Below are positions 18,612-27,980 of a DNA stretch of 64,000 nt, one piece after another. Numbering within the stretch: position 1 is the first letter of the stretch; each line of letters starts with the position of its first letter. The notes under the pieces are model-generated. The model saw nothing but the letters and a program-made list of their open reading frames with translations. It ran no database searches and was not told the DNA's origin. This DNA is from Apibacter adventoris (GTDB lineage: Bacteria > Bacteroidota > Bacteroidia > Flavobacteriales > Weeksellaceae). The position numbers and the translations under genes were made by a program. The stretch is from assembly GCF_002964975.1 (NCBI RefSeq), contig NZ_PSZM01000001.1:310001-374000 (forward strand). Reading direction: 5' to 3'.

Positions 18612-21600
18612 TTATGATTCTTTTCTATTTCTAACTTTATATTGATAGAATACGTTAGGTTTGGTTCCTACATCTTCTAATAATACATATTTTCTCTTAT
18701 CTTTAGATAATTTAACGATTTCTGAATGTGGATCATTAACATCTCCAAATTTAATTGCACCACTGGAACAAGCTTTGGAGCAAGCAACCTGAAATTCTCC
18801 ATCTTCTACTCTTCTTCCTTCTTTTTTAGCATCTAAAATCGTAGCCTGAGTCATCTGGATACATAAAGAACATTTTTCCATTACTCCTCTTGAACGTACT
18901 ACTACATCAGGATTAAGTACCATTCTTCCTAAATCATTATTCATATTATAATCAAATTTAGGATTTAAGGCATAATTAAGCCAATTAAATCGTCTTACTT
19001 TGTATGGACAGTTATTAGCACAATAACGGGTACCTACACATCTATTATAAGCCATTTGATTTTGTCCTTGTTTACCATGAGAAGTAGCTGCTACAGGGCA
19101 TACTGTTTCACAAGGTGCATGATTACAATGTTGGCACATAACCGGTTGGAAAATTACATCCGGATTGCTTGTATCGGGTTCAATCAGATCTTTGTACATT
19201 GATACCTGATCTAAATTTTCTATAATTTCTTCTTCTTGTTCTATTTTTTTCTTAGCTGAATAATATCTGTCAATACGTAACCAATACATATCTCTAGACA
19301 TTCGCATCTCTTCTTTTCCTACAACAGGAACATTGTTTTCTGCCTGGCATGCAATAACACAGGCACCACAACCTGTACATATATTAAGATCTACAGATAA
19401 ATTAAAATGATGTCCATCACTGCTATCATAATCTCTCCATAAATCGACTTTACCTATCGGCATTTCTCCTACATATGTATTGATCTTAATAGGTTTATTC
19501 CATTCTTTGGAGTCTTTTTCTAAATATGTCTGCAAAGGAATTTCTCTTGCTATCTCATATCTTCCCATTAAAGTTCCTTGCATTTGCATAGAAGCAAATT
19601 CGTACATTTCTCCGGTTATCTTTAATGTTATATTATTATACTGAATAAAACTTGAAGATAAATAAGCAGGGTAAGCATTAATTCCAGTTTGTCCAACTTT
19701 TCCAGATTTGGCTTGTCCGTAGCCTAAAGCTAGACCAATAGACCCCTTAGCTTGTCCCGGTTGTATAAAAACAGGTATATTTTTAATGATCTTACCATTT
19801 ACAGTTAAATCTGCTAATGACCCGTCTAATTGCATTCTTCCATTCATTTTATTAACTATTCCAATTTTAACAGAATCTTCTTTAGAAATAGTTATATAAT
19901 TATCCCATGCTAATCTTGTAATTGGGTCGGGCAGCTCTTGTAACCAGGGATTATTTGCTTGTGTACCGTCACCTATGCCTGTATTTGTATATAAATTTAA
20001 TTCTAATGCTCCTTCTTTTATAGCTTCTATATCATTCAAAGCTTGTTGGGCATCTCCTCCGGATTGATTTAATGAAATAGTTTCCATTGTTTCATTGTAT
20101 CCATTATACAATGCTTGATTAAAACTATACCCTAATGCCCCCCCTAATTGATTTTGCCAATACTGTTTTAAATAATTGTAATATGCATTTGTTTGTACTG
20201 GTGTAGCAGTAGTACTGACATATTCTGAATTATTGGGAGTATAGTCGGATGCCTCCCCAACTTTTATGGAATCTGTTGAAGCTACAGTTGTTGAATCTTT
20301 TACTGCTACATTTTGTGAATTAGATACAAAAACATTTCCATTTGGAATGCTTTCTTTTTTCCATATCAATAAAGAATCTTGAAATTGTCTTGTATCAAAA
20401 ATTCTTTGTATAGTTGGCTGTGATAATAAATACACTCCTGTTGCCGGTTGTAAATCGCCCCATGATTCCAACCAATGAGGAACTGGAGCTAAAGATTTTG
20501 TATTTATTGCTGTTTCATTCTCATATTCTGTTAAAGAAACAGAATATGGAACTTTAGATATCAGGGTAGCTAATTTTTCACTTTCTGAATATGAATATAC
20601 AGGATTAGTATTAAAGTTTAATAATATTCCCACTTGGCCTGAGGATAACCAAGAAATAAATTCTTTAAATTTTTGGTCATCAGATTCTTTAACTAAAATA
20701 ACTTTATCTTTTCTTACGGCTTCTGATCCTAATTTTTGGTTTATTAAATAAGCTAAAACATAAGATGATTTACTTCCTTCTGCAAAAACTACTGCTTTGG
20801 AACCTTTAGATTTTAACTCTTTAATTATATTTTGAGCTTGTTTGCTAACTATAGATCCATCTAAACCTTTATAAACTTCTGCTAATAATTTTTGAACAGC
20901 TGAAGGTTTTAATGGAATTCTTTGATCAGAATTAGCCCCGGATAAACTAAGATTAGATTCTACTTGTATGTGTCTTAGCATAGTTGAACCCGGAGTTTTA
21001 GCTTTTGTATAATCTGATTCTAAATGTCCAGCATTCCAATCATTTAAAAAGTCAGCTCCAAAAGATACCAGTAATTCTGCTTTGGTCAAATCATATAAAG
21101 GCAATGCTCTTACTCCGTAAACTTCTTGAGCTGCATCTAAAGCAGGTGAATAAGATAATGCATCATAAATTATATGTTCGGATGTTGGATATACTGATTT
21201 GAATTCGTCTATTATTTTTTTTGTTGACGGTGAAGGTAAAGAGGGTGTAAGTATAATAATTTTTTTACCTGTATTCTTTGATTCTTGTAACCCTTTTTTT
21301 ACATAGTTATCAAGAGTATTCCAATTTGTATCTTCTCCATTCAATTTTGGCCCTTTAGCTCTGTTATTATCATATAAAGATAAAACGGAAGCTTGTGCTC
21401 TAGCGCTTGTTCCTCCAAATAATTTTGATTGAGTGTTGCTTTCTATTTTAATAGGCCTACCCTCTCTGGTTTTTACTAATACACTTGCAAAATCAAAACC
21501 ATCAAATAAAGTAGAGGCATAGTAATTAGGCACACCCGGAATAATTCCTTCGGGTTTCACTACATAAGGCACAGATTTTATAACCGGAGCTTCACAAGCT

Positions 21601-21806
21601 GCTAATGTCACTGCTGCTGTACCAAAACCCAAGAATTTTAAAAAATCTCTTCTTGATGTTTTAGTTGAAAACATTGCTTTGTCATCTCCTAAAAATTCAT
21701 CAATAGGAAGTTCTTCTGCAAATTCATTTCTTGCTATTTTTTCTGTTATTGAAGGATCTTTTAATTCTTCTAAACTTCTAAATTTTATTTTATCTTTTGA
21801 AGCCAT
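18612..21806 (-). CDS. actB: Alternative complex III iron-sulfur/molybdopterin-like subunit ActB
   Basis: A 1064-residue periplasmic subunit of alternative complex III. The N-terminus carries a Tat-like signal (SRRDFLKFLGFGTAAVTLAAC, about residues 51-71) with a possible lipid-attachment cysteine. Residues of about 75-750 correspond to the molybdopterin-oxidoreductase-like region, which in this family binds no molybdenum. The C-terminal domain has four cysteine clusters for FeS centres: CTGCGACVIAC, CQHCNHAPCETVCP, CVGTRYCANNCP and CSLCIQMTQ with CSKACSSG. It lies between actA (28 nt upstream) and actC. Confidence 0.96.
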   Translation of the reverse strand: MASKDKIKFRSLEELKDPSITEKIARNEFAEELPIDEFLGDDKAMFSTKTSRRDFLKFLGFGTAAVTLAACEAPVIKSVPYVVKPEGIIPGVPNYYASTLFDGFDFASVLVKTREGRPIKIESNTQSKLFGGTSARAQASVLSLYDNNRAKGPKLNGEDTNWNTLDNYVKKGLQESKNTGKKIIILTPSLPSPSTKKIIDEFKSVYPTSEHIIYDALSYSPALDAAQEVYGVRALPLYDLTKAELLVSFGADFLNDWNAGHLESDYTKAKTPGSTMLRHIQVESNLSLSGANSDQRIPLKPSAVQKLLAEVYKGLDGSIVSKQAQNIIKELKSKGSKAVVFAEGSKSSYVLAYLINQKLGSEAVRKDKVILVKESDDQKFKEFISWLSSGQVGILLNFNTNPVYSYSESEKLATLISKVPYSVSLTEYENETAINTKSLAPVPHWLESWGDLQPATGVYLLSQPTIQRIFDTRQFQDSLLIWKKESIPNGNVFVSNSQNVAVKDSTTVASTDSIKVGEASDYTPNNSEYVSTTATPVQTNAYYNYLKQYWQNQLGGALGYSFNQALYNGYNETMETISLNQSGGDAQQALNDIEAIKEGALELNLYTNTGIGDGTQANNPWLQELPDPITRLAWDNYITISKEDSVKIGIVNKMNGRMQLDGSLADLTVNGKIIKNIPVFIQPGQAKGSIGLALGYGQAKSGKVGQTGINAYPAYLSSSFIQYNNITLKITGEMYEFASMQMQGTLMGRYEIAREIPLQTYLEKDSKEWNKPIKINTYVGEMPIGKVDLWRDYDSSDGHHFNLSVDLNICTGCGACVIACQAENNVPVVGKEEMRMSRDMYWLRIDRYYSAKKKIEQEEEIIENLDQVSMYKDLIEPDTSNPDVIFQPVMCQHCNHAPCETVCPVAATSHGKQGQNQMAYNRCVGTRYCANNCPYKVRRFNWLNYALNPKFDYNMNNDLGRMVLNPDVVVRSRGVMEKCSLCIQMTQATILDAKKEGRRVEDGEFQVACSKACSSGAIKFGDVNDPHSEIVKLSKDKRKYVLLEDVGTKPNVFYQYKVRNRKES

Positions 21807-21834
21807 ATCGATCTTCTAATGATTTTAATTGATA

Positions 21835-23157
21835 TTAATAATGACATTTACCACACTCCAATCCTCCGATTGCATCTACTGTAATTTTAGATTTATCTTC
21901 ACCATACTCTTTTTTCAGTTTTTCATGAAGCTTATTAAAGTAAGCAGCATTATATCCATTGTTCATGTCTACTTCTGTCGTTCTGTGACAATCTAAACAC
22001 CATCCCATGGTAAAATCATTTGCCATTTTTACTACGTTCATTGTATCTATAGCACCATGACAAGCCTTACACACAACATCTATAGGCTGATTCGGATGTT
22101 TTTTGTTATAATCTGCGATAATTGTTTTCTCTCCAGCTACTACGTGTTGAGAGTGATTAAAGTAAACAAAATCCGGCATATTATGTATTCTTTCCCATTT
22201 TACAGGAATTTGCTTTCCTGTATAGGCTTGTTTGTCTTCATCCCATCCAATATGTTGATATATTTTTTTTATTTCTGAAGTATAGAATTCTTTAGATTTA
22301 CCCGGTTCTATATATTTTCCTGTATATTCACTAATATTTCTGTGACAATTCATACATACACTTAATGAAGGGATTTCTGATACTTTACCGTATTTTGCTC
22401 CTGAATGGCATAATTGACAATCAATTTTATTTTCTCCCGCATGTATTCTATGGGAAAAATAAATGGGTTGTTCAGGTTCATAACCTTTATCTACTCCAAT
22501 CCCCATTAACCATGCCCAAACTCCATACAACGATAACGCTAATAAGAGAGTTATTAAGAAATATGAAAATCCTTTGTATTTATTGTAGAATTGAGAAAGT
22601 GATTTAATTCTCGTAGCTTGTAACTCATTTAAGACAATACCTTTTGTTTTTAGTTGTACTAATTGGTTTACTTTATATAAGGTAAAAAGCAAAATAATTC
22701 CTATGGAAGCAAAGGATACAAAAATATAAATTGAGTTTGAAGAATCATCTTGAGTGGCAGTTACTGCTTGCTGTTCTTTAGGCTCTTCCGGAGCAGGAGG
22801 ATTTTCTGTATAGGCTAAAATATCATCAATATCTTTGTCTGATAACCTTCCTTCAAAAACGTCCATTGCAGTTCGGTTATATTCTTCAAAGATTTTATTT
22901 GCGCGCTTATCTCCACTCTTTCTTAAGGCTTCATTGTTCATAATCCACTTATGAACCCATTCTTTATCTGCTCCTTCTGCACTTAAAGTAGTAACAATAC
23001 CTTTAAGTGCCGGTCCGGTAAGTTTTTTATCTAAAGCGTGGCAAGCTGCACAATTTGCTTTAAATAACTTCTCCCCATTTTGAGCATTCCCTTCTTGTCC
23101 AAAAACTAAAAGACCGGTGAAAAGAGCCAGCATACATACTGCTATAATTTTATTCAT
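21835..23157 (-). CDS. actA: Alternative complex III multihaem cytochrome c subunit ActA
   Basis: A 440-residue multihaem cytochrome c that heads the act operon. The ATG at 23157 (MNKIIAVCMLALFTGLLVFG) gives a clean signal peptide; the upstream in-frame TTG at 23172 is less likely. An N-terminal class I cytochrome c domain carries CAACH (about residue 36). After two hydrophobic helices (about residues 147-168 and 203-225), a multihaem domain holds CQLCH, CMNCH, CKACH, CLDCH and CGKCH. That makes six CxxCH motifs, where the core ActA description is pentahaem. It relays electrons from ActB to ActE or an oxidase. Confidence 0.94.
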   Translation of the reverse strand: MNKIIAVCMLALFTGLLVFGQEGNAQNGEKLFKANCAACHALDKKLTGPALKGIVTTLSAEGADKEWVHKWIMNNEALRKSGDKRANKIFEEYNRTAMDVFEGRLSDKDIDDILAYTENPPAPEEPKEQQAVTATQDDSSNSIYIFVSFASIGIILLFTLYKVNQLVQLKTKGIVLNELQATRIKSLSQFYNKYKGFSYFLITLLLALSLYGVWAWLMGIGVDKGYEPEQPIYFSHRIHAGENKIDCQLCHSGAKYGKVSEIPSLSVCMNCHRNISEYTGKYIEPGKSKEFYTSEIKKIYQHIGWDEDKQAYTGKQIPVKWERIHNMPDFVYFNHSQHVVAGEKTIIADYNKKHPNQPIDVVCKACHGAIDTMNVVKMANDFTMGWCLDCHRTTEVDMNNGYNAAYFNKLHEKLKKEYGEDKSKITVDAIGGLECGKCHY

Positions 23158-23204
23158 AATAATTGATTTCAATTGAATGAAACTTCTTTATATCTTTAAT
23201 ACCA

Positions 23205-23220
23205 TCTCATAAATATGAGA
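23205..23220. promoter_or_regulatory. Palindrome at the act transcription start
   Basis: TCTCATA-AA-TATGAGA is a perfect 7+2+7 inverted repeat lying just downstream of the act -7 element, where transcription should begin. It could be an operator for a dimeric regulator or a short 5' hairpin in the mRNA. The position is seen directly; the role is inference. Confidence 0.4.
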
Positions 23221-23225
23221 CTATT

Positions 23226-23257
23226 GCAAAAATATAAATATGATGTTTATCACCAAA
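23226..23257 (-). promoter_or_regulatory. Promoter of the actABCDEF operon
   Basis: On the minus strand TTTG (23257-23254), a 19-nt spacer and TATTTTTG (23234-23227, followed by C) match the Bacteroidota -33/-7 promoter in both boxes and in spacing. The predicted start is near 23220, leaving a leader of about 60 nt before the actA ATG. Confidence 0.75.
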
Positions 23258-23422
23258 CCTTTTTCGATATATATAATTAACAGGGTTTTAATTTATAACA
23301 ATTCTAAATAAAAAAACGACGTATGTTGCTGTATACTAGACTATTAATTAAAAAAAACACGATTTACACAAGAATTCACAAACACTAAAACATGACAATA
23401 ATCATACTTGAAAAGTTTGCAA

Positions 23423-24553
23423 TCAATCTTTTTTTCTGGCTAAATATCTCGTTAATTTTACTCCCATATCCAGAAAAATTATTTTAGGATTACCATTTCT
23501 TTCAATATGAAAATAGGCTTTATTTATTTCATTAATTATATCTTCAATATTATTGCCATGTACAAATTGACTAAAACTTTGCCATTTAAAATTTTTATAT
23601 GTTAAAGGAGTATTAACTAAAATATTTGAAGCATAATTTTCTAAAAGAGCTTGTCTAAAAATTTCAGTACAAAATTGAAGGAATGTTTTTTGCTTTTCTC
23701 TACCCCAACCAGATATTTCAATAGACCATTCTACAATTTGCTTTAGATAAACGGGTTGTTTGGGCGCCATAACTGCTGCCCTATTCCATTGAATAAAATA
23801 TCTTTCAAATTCTTCTTGTAATTCATTATTTTTTTGTAAAGCGACAGCCAAATTCCAATCCCCTTCAACTTTTGTTGAAATTTTATTTATTTCATCTTCA
23901 GATAAGGAATATTTATCCTTTAAACCCTTTGTTATTTCTTTTTCTTCTATTCTATTAATTTTGACTGCCTGACATCTGGATAAAATGGTTGGAAGTATTT
24001 TGCTTTCATCTTCTGTAATCAATAAAAAAATAGTTTGAGTTGGAGGTTCTTCTAATATTTTTAATAGTTTATTGGCAGCTTCCGTCCGCATTGTTTCCAT
24101 CATCCAAATAATCTGAATTTTATATCCACCTTCAAAACTTTTAAGATTTAATTTCTCAAAAATATTTTCAATTTCTTTTACGGAAATAAAACCTTGTTTT
24201 TTGTCTTCACCCAAAAATTCATACCATTGATTTATAGATTGATATGGGTTTTCTGTTATAAATTCCCTAAATTTTGTTATATAATCTTTACTTACTGCTT
24301 CTTTTTTTTCAGTCGCATTATTTATAGTAGGAAATGAAAAAAAAAGATCCGGATGTTGCAATGATGAAACCTGCTTATAACAAGATTGGGAATCTTTACA
24401 TAAAATTTCAGAGGCATAGGCCAACACTAAAGGTAATACTCCATAACCTGATTTACCTATAAAGAGCTGAGCATGGCTTATTCTATTCTTTTGAATTGAA
24501 TCTTTTAATTGCTGTTTTATCAGATCCTGTCCTATAACTTCCTCCCATTTCAT
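23423..24553 (-). CDS. holB: DNA polymerase III subunit delta-prime
   Basis: A 376-residue AAA+-fold clamp-loader subunit. It opens WEEVIGQDLIKQQLKDSIQKNRISHAQLF; HAQLF precedes the normal P-loop, but here GKSGYGVLP lacks the GKT lysine/threonine, as expected for a delta-prime that does not hydrolyse ATP. EAANKLLKILEEPP and ILSRCQAVKI are the other hallmark segments of the family. It works with tau/gamma and delta to load the beta clamp at replication forks. It is monocistronic and has a -7 element (TACTTTTG) only 5 nt before its ATG. Confidence 0.92.
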   Translation of the reverse strand: MKWEEVIGQDLIKQQLKDSIQKNRISHAQLFIGKSGYGVLPLVLAYASEILCKDSQSCYKQVSSLQHPDLFFSFPTINNATEKKEAVSKDYITKFREFITENPYQSINQWYEFLGEDKKQGFISVKEIENIFEKLNLKSFEGGYKIQIIWMMETMRTEAANKLLKILEEPPTQTIFLLITEDESKILPTILSRCQAVKINRIEEKEITKGLKDKYSLSEDEINKISTKVEGDWNLAVALQKNNELQEEFERYFIQWNRAAVMAPKQPVYLKQIVEWSIEISGWGREKQKTFLQFCTEIFRQALLENYASNILVNTPLTYKNFKWQSFSQFVHGNNIEDIINEINKAYFHIERNGNPKIIFLDMGVKLTRYLARKKD

Positions 24554-24558
24554 AAGAA

Positions 24559-24566
24559 CAAAAGTA
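24559..24566 (-). promoter_or_regulatory. -7 promoter element for holB
   Basis: TACTTTTG on the minus strand matches TAnnTTTG and ends 5 nt before the ATG at 24553. If it is used, transcription would begin at or next to the start codon, giving a leaderless message. No -33 box is evident. Confidence 0.45.
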
Positions 24567-24681
24567 AAGAATAATTTCTTTAGTTAATATATCATGGATA
24601 CTACTTATGTTTAAATAATACCCACTTTAAAATTGCACTGAAATAGTTTATTTTATTTTTAACACACATTACGTTTTACTT

Positions 24682-25491
24682 TTATATAGTTAAGTCCATA
24701 ACAGAATCTAACCCTCTTTTCAATCCTTTAAATGAATTTACTTTCTTTATTGCTAGAATTCCACCTTTAACATAGGGCTCTGCTCCGGCTCCCGAATCAT
24801 GTCTAATAGTTAAACGCTCATCATTTAAACCAAAAACGGATTCTAATGAAATTATATAACTGGGTAATCTTAAAGAATGTACCCTTACTCCATTTATTTT
24901 TGTTCCTCGGGCATCTTTTGGACCTACCATTCGGTCTTCCGAGACTGTTTCAACAGGAGGTTGAATTTTTGATAATCTGTTTGCTAACTCAAATGCAGAA
25001 CCACTGGGAGAATCTACTTTATTCTGATCTGCATAATCTATGATTTCAAAATTAGGAATAAATTTAGCTGCTATTTCGGAAAATTTTTGGAGTAAAACTA
25101 CCGTAATGGCAAAATTCCCAACAGCTAAAACTGAACATTTATTTTTATTAGCAATTTTTTCAATTTCTGAATAATCTTCTTCTGTTAATCCAGAAGTCCC
25201 AATTACGACGTTTACTCCTTTCTCTAAAGCGGTTATAACATTATGCTTAGCAATTTCAGGATGAGTAAACTCTACTAATACATCACATTTTACCTGAGAT
25301 AAAGCTTCTTCTACAGTACTCAATACTGGAATATAATGAAACTTTACTCGTAATATTTCTGATAGATTTTCTCCACTTGATTTTCTAGATATCCCAGAAA
25401 CTAATTCCAATCCATTATCTGCGATAACTCCTCTGCTTAAGGCTGCTCCTGCCCAACCGGTAGCACCTGCAATACACACTCTAATTTTCAT
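24682..25491 (-). CDS. dapB: DapB-like 4-hydroxy-tetrahydrodipicolinate reductase, divergent type
   Basis: A 269-residue NAD(P)-dependent reductase placed in the DapB family, which catalyses the reductive step of lysine/diaminopimelate synthesis. The nucleotide motif is CIAGATGWAGAALSRGV, followed by VLVEFTHPEIAKHNV, VIGTSGLT and VLAVGNF. The substrate segment reads IDYADQNKVDSPSGSA: the KVDxPSGxA part is kept, but the usual catalytic His-His of E. coli DapB (EMHHRHKVDAPSGTA) is replaced. The GWAG motif and 269-residue length also differ from the shorter flavobacterial DapB. It resembles the divergent dapB-annotated group seen in alphaproteobacteria, so transfer or a different substrate is possible. 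Confidence 0.75.
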   Translation of the reverse strand: MKIRVCIAGATGWAGAALSRGVIADNGLELVSGISRKSSGENLSEILRVKFHYIPVLSTVEEALSQVKCDVLVEFTHPEIAKHNVITALEKGVNVVIGTSGLTEEDYSEIEKIANKNKCSVLAVGNFAITVVLLQKFSEIAAKFIPNFEIIDYADQNKVDSPSGSAFELANRLSKIQPPVETVSEDRMVGPKDARGTKINGVRVHSLRLPSYIISLESVFGLNDERLTIRHDSGAGAEPYVKGGILAIKKVNSFKGLKRGLDSVMDLTI

Positions 25492-25505
25492 TTTTTGATT
25501 TTTAA

Positions 25506-25513
25506 CAAATATA
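25506..25513 (-). promoter_or_regulatory. -7 promoter element for dapB
   Basis: TATATTTG on the minus strand, 14 nt before the dapB ATG at 25491. It is a full TAnnTTTG match; no -33 box is seen. Confidence 0.45.
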
Positions 25514-25716
25514 AATATACTTAGTTATGTTATAAATTTTAAGATTTATTTATTTCTAATGTTTAGAAATACATACTCTTAATCTAAGAATTTTAAAACT
25601 ATATTTATTATTTTTAAAATAATTAACAATATTTTGTTAATAACCCTTCTTTATTTAGTATCTTAAAGGAAAGAAAAATGTTTAAAAAAGGATGTGTTTC
25701 CCATCTAATTTTTGTA

Positions 25717-25724
25717 TAATTTTG
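25717..25724 (+). promoter_or_regulatory. -7 promoter element for dnaB
   Basis: TAATTTTG matches TAnnTTTG and ends 7 nt before the dnaB ATG at 25732, implying a leaderless or almost leaderless transcript. Confidence 0.45.
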
Positions 25725-25731
25725 AAATCTA

Positions 25732-27285
25732 ATGGAACAACTAGAATCAAAATCAAACAATTTCACTAAGTCTAACAGAATCATTAATTTAGAAAAAGGG
25801 AAACTTCCACCTCAAGCTATAGACTTAGAGGAAGCAGTATTGGGAGCCATGATGATTGATAAAAAAGGATTGGATGAAATTATAGATATTTTATCTCCTG
25901 AAGTTTTTTATAAGAAAGAACATCAGTTAATATATGAGGCAATAGAAGACTTATTCAAAGAAACTGAACCTATAGATATTCTTACTATTTCCAATAAACT
26001 TCGATCTAAAGGAACTCTTGATGCCGCCGGTGGTGATTTTAATTTGATTCAGCTTTCCAATAAAGTATCCTCTTCTGCCCATATTGAATATCATGCTCGT
26101 ATTATTCTAGAAAAATATATTTTACGAAAGCTAATTGAGATATCTTCTAATATGATTGAGAAATCTTACGATGAAACTTCTGATGTCTTTGATCTTTTAG
26201 ATTATTCTGAAAGTCAATTGTATGAAATTACAAATGGAACTTTAAAAAGAACCTTTAATGAAGCTAAAAACCTTGTATCTAATGCATTAAAAAAAATAAA
26301 ATCTCTTGAATCGAAACAAGGTATGAGTGGAATTCCTTCAGGGTTTAAGAATGTTGATAAGATAACTGCCGGCTGGCAATCCTCGGATTTAATCATCATT
26401 GCCGCCAGACCCGGAATGGGTAAAACTGCATTCATTTTATCTATGGCAAGAAACATAGCAATCAATTCAGAAAACCCAATTGGGATTTTTTCACTGGAAA
26501 TGTCTGCAGAACAACTTATGATGAGAATGATTTCAAGTGAAACAGGAATAGAATCTGAAAAGTTACGAAAGGCTAATCTTTCTGAATTGGAATGGCAGCA
26601 ATTATACTCCCGGGTAAATAAGTTGGAAAAAGCCCCTATTTTTATTGATGATTCCCCAGGAATTTCCGTATTTGATTTAAGAGCAAAAGCGAGAAGACTG
26701 GTTTCTCAACATGGTGTAAAAATTATTATGATTGATTATTTACAACTTATGACTGCCGGAGGAAAGGGAATAGGCAACCGAGAACAGGAAATTGCTACAA
26801 TTTCTCGGTCTTTGAAAGCTATAGCTAAAGAATTAGAAATACCGGTAATCGCTTTATCTCAACTATCCCGTTCGGTTGAAACCCGAGGAGGCAGTAAAAA
26901 ACCTTTGTTATCAGACCTTAGGGAATCAGGTGCTATTGAGCAAGATGCAGATATTGTTACTTTTATATACCGTCCTGAATATTATAAATTAGAAACTTGG
27001 GAAGATGGTGCTCCTTGCGCAGGACAAGCAGAATTTATTATTGCTAAACATAGAAATGGGGCTTTAGAAGATGTGCGTTTAAAATTTACGAGTTCTCAAG
27101 CTAAATTTTCCGATCTTGATGATAAATATTACGTAACGGAAGAAAATAATTCTGCTACATTTGAGAGTAGAATTAATGATGAAAGCTCTTTTGAAAGTTC
27201 TATAAATCTTCCTTCTGTAAATCCATCAGACTCTTTTGGAATTGAAGATACTCTATATGATGAGGATTCGGATATGCCTTTTTAA
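25732..27285 (+). CDS. dnaB: Replicative DNA helicase DnaB
   Basis: A 517-residue hexameric helicase that unwinds DNA at the replication fork. The N-terminal primase-interacting domain begins PPQAIDLEEAVLGAMMIDKKG. The RecA-like domain holds the Walker A motif ARPGMGKTAF (about residue 225), IGIFSLEMSAEQLMMRM, the Walker B region IIMIDYLQLM, and the H4 stretch SRSVETRGG...DLRESGAIEQDADIV. An acidic C-terminal tail (DTLYDEDSDMPF) is typical of Bacteroidota. No intein is present. It is transcribed divergently from dapB. Confidence 0.97.
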   Translation: MEQLESKSNNFTKSNRIINLEKGKLPPQAIDLEEAVLGAMMIDKKGLDEIIDILSPEVFYKKEHQLIYEAIEDLFKETEPIDILTISNKLRSKGTLDAAGGDFNLIQLSNKVSSSAHIEYHARIILEKYILRKLIEISSNMIEKSYDETSDVFDLLDYSESQLYEITNGTLKRTFNEAKNLVSNALKKIKSLESKQGMSGIPSGFKNVDKITAGWQSSDLIIIAARPGMGKTAFILSMARNIAINSENPIGIFSLEMSAEQLMMRMISSETGIESEKLRKANLSELEWQQLYSRVNKLEKAPIFIDDSPGISVFDLRAKARRLVSQHGVKIIMIDYLQLMTAGGKGIGNREQEIATISRSLKAIAKELEIPVIALSQLSRSVETRGGSKKPLLSDLRESGAIEQDADIVTFIYRPEYYKLETWEDGAPCAGQAEFIIAKHRNGALEDVRLKFTSSQAKFSDLDDKYYVTEENNSATFESRINDESSFESSINLPSVNPSDSFGIEDTLYDEDSDMPF

Positions 27286-27495
27286 AATTATATAAATATA
27301 CTTCTCGTTTGCTTATTCATTGTATTTTATAAAAAGAAAAAAATCTCTTAAATAGATTTTTTATTAAAATAAATGTATGTGTATTATTGAATTTTATAAA
27401 AACTCGGTTAGTTATTAATATAAAAATTTAGTCCGATCTATAGCTGTGATTTTTGTTTAAGATACTTTCAATGGTAAATTAAAAAATACAAATAA
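27286..27495. other. Intergenic spacer after dnaB
   Basis: An AT-rich stretch in which I see no open frame with coding character and no RNA gene. The terminator at 27496-27523 probably serves transcripts arriving from both sides. Confidence 0.4.
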
Positions 27496-27523
27496 AAAAA
27501 CTCACTTAAAAAAGTGAGTTTTT
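27496..27523. terminator. Bidirectional terminator between dnaB and rplT
   Basis: AAAAACTCACTT (27496-27507), a 4-nt loop and AAGTGAGTTTTT (27512-27523) form a perfect 12-bp stem with T-rich sequence on either exit side. It lies 24 nt past the rplT stop and about 210 nt past dnaB. Confidence 0.88.
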
Positions 27524-27547
27524 ATTTAATAACGAAAATTATTTAAA

Positions 27548-27895
27548 TTATTTTTTAACAGCATCCACAACAGCTTTAAACGCTTCAGGATGATTCATAG
27601 CTAAATCTGCTAATACTTTTCTGTTTAGTTCTATATTATGTGCTTTTAACAAGCCCATAAATTTGGAATAAGAAAGTCCTTGTTGTCTTGTTCCGGCATT
27701 GATTCTCTGAATCCATAATGCTCTAAAATTTCTTTTCTTTTGTTTTCTACCTACATAGGCATATCCTAATGCTTTTTCAACTGCGTTTTTAGCAACTGTC
27801 CAAACATTTTTTCTTCGTCCGTAATAACCTTTTGCTAGTTTTAAGACTCTTTTTCTTCGCGCTCTAGACGCTACTGCATTGACTGATCTTGGCAT
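27548..27895 (-). CDS. rplT: 50S ribosomal protein L20
   Basis: A 115-residue protein with the L20 signature: [30 protein letters not shown], then [23 protein letters not shown] and [24 protein letters not shown]. It binds 23S rRNA early in 50S assembly. It is the last gene of the thrS-infC-rpmI-rplT operon, 102 nt after rpmI, and a terminator follows. Confidence 0.98.
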   Translation of the reverse strand: MPRSVNAVASRARRKRVLKLAKGYYGRRKNVWTVAKNAVEKALGYAYVGRKQKKRNFRALWIQRINAGTRQQGLSYSKFMGLLKAHNIELNRKVLADLAMNHPEAFKAVVDAVKK

Positions 27896-27980
27896 AAATT
27901 TTTGTTTTTTTAAATTGGGCGGAAATATAAATTTCTCTTCTAATGCTCCAATTCAGGGTTAAACTTTTTGTTAATAAACC

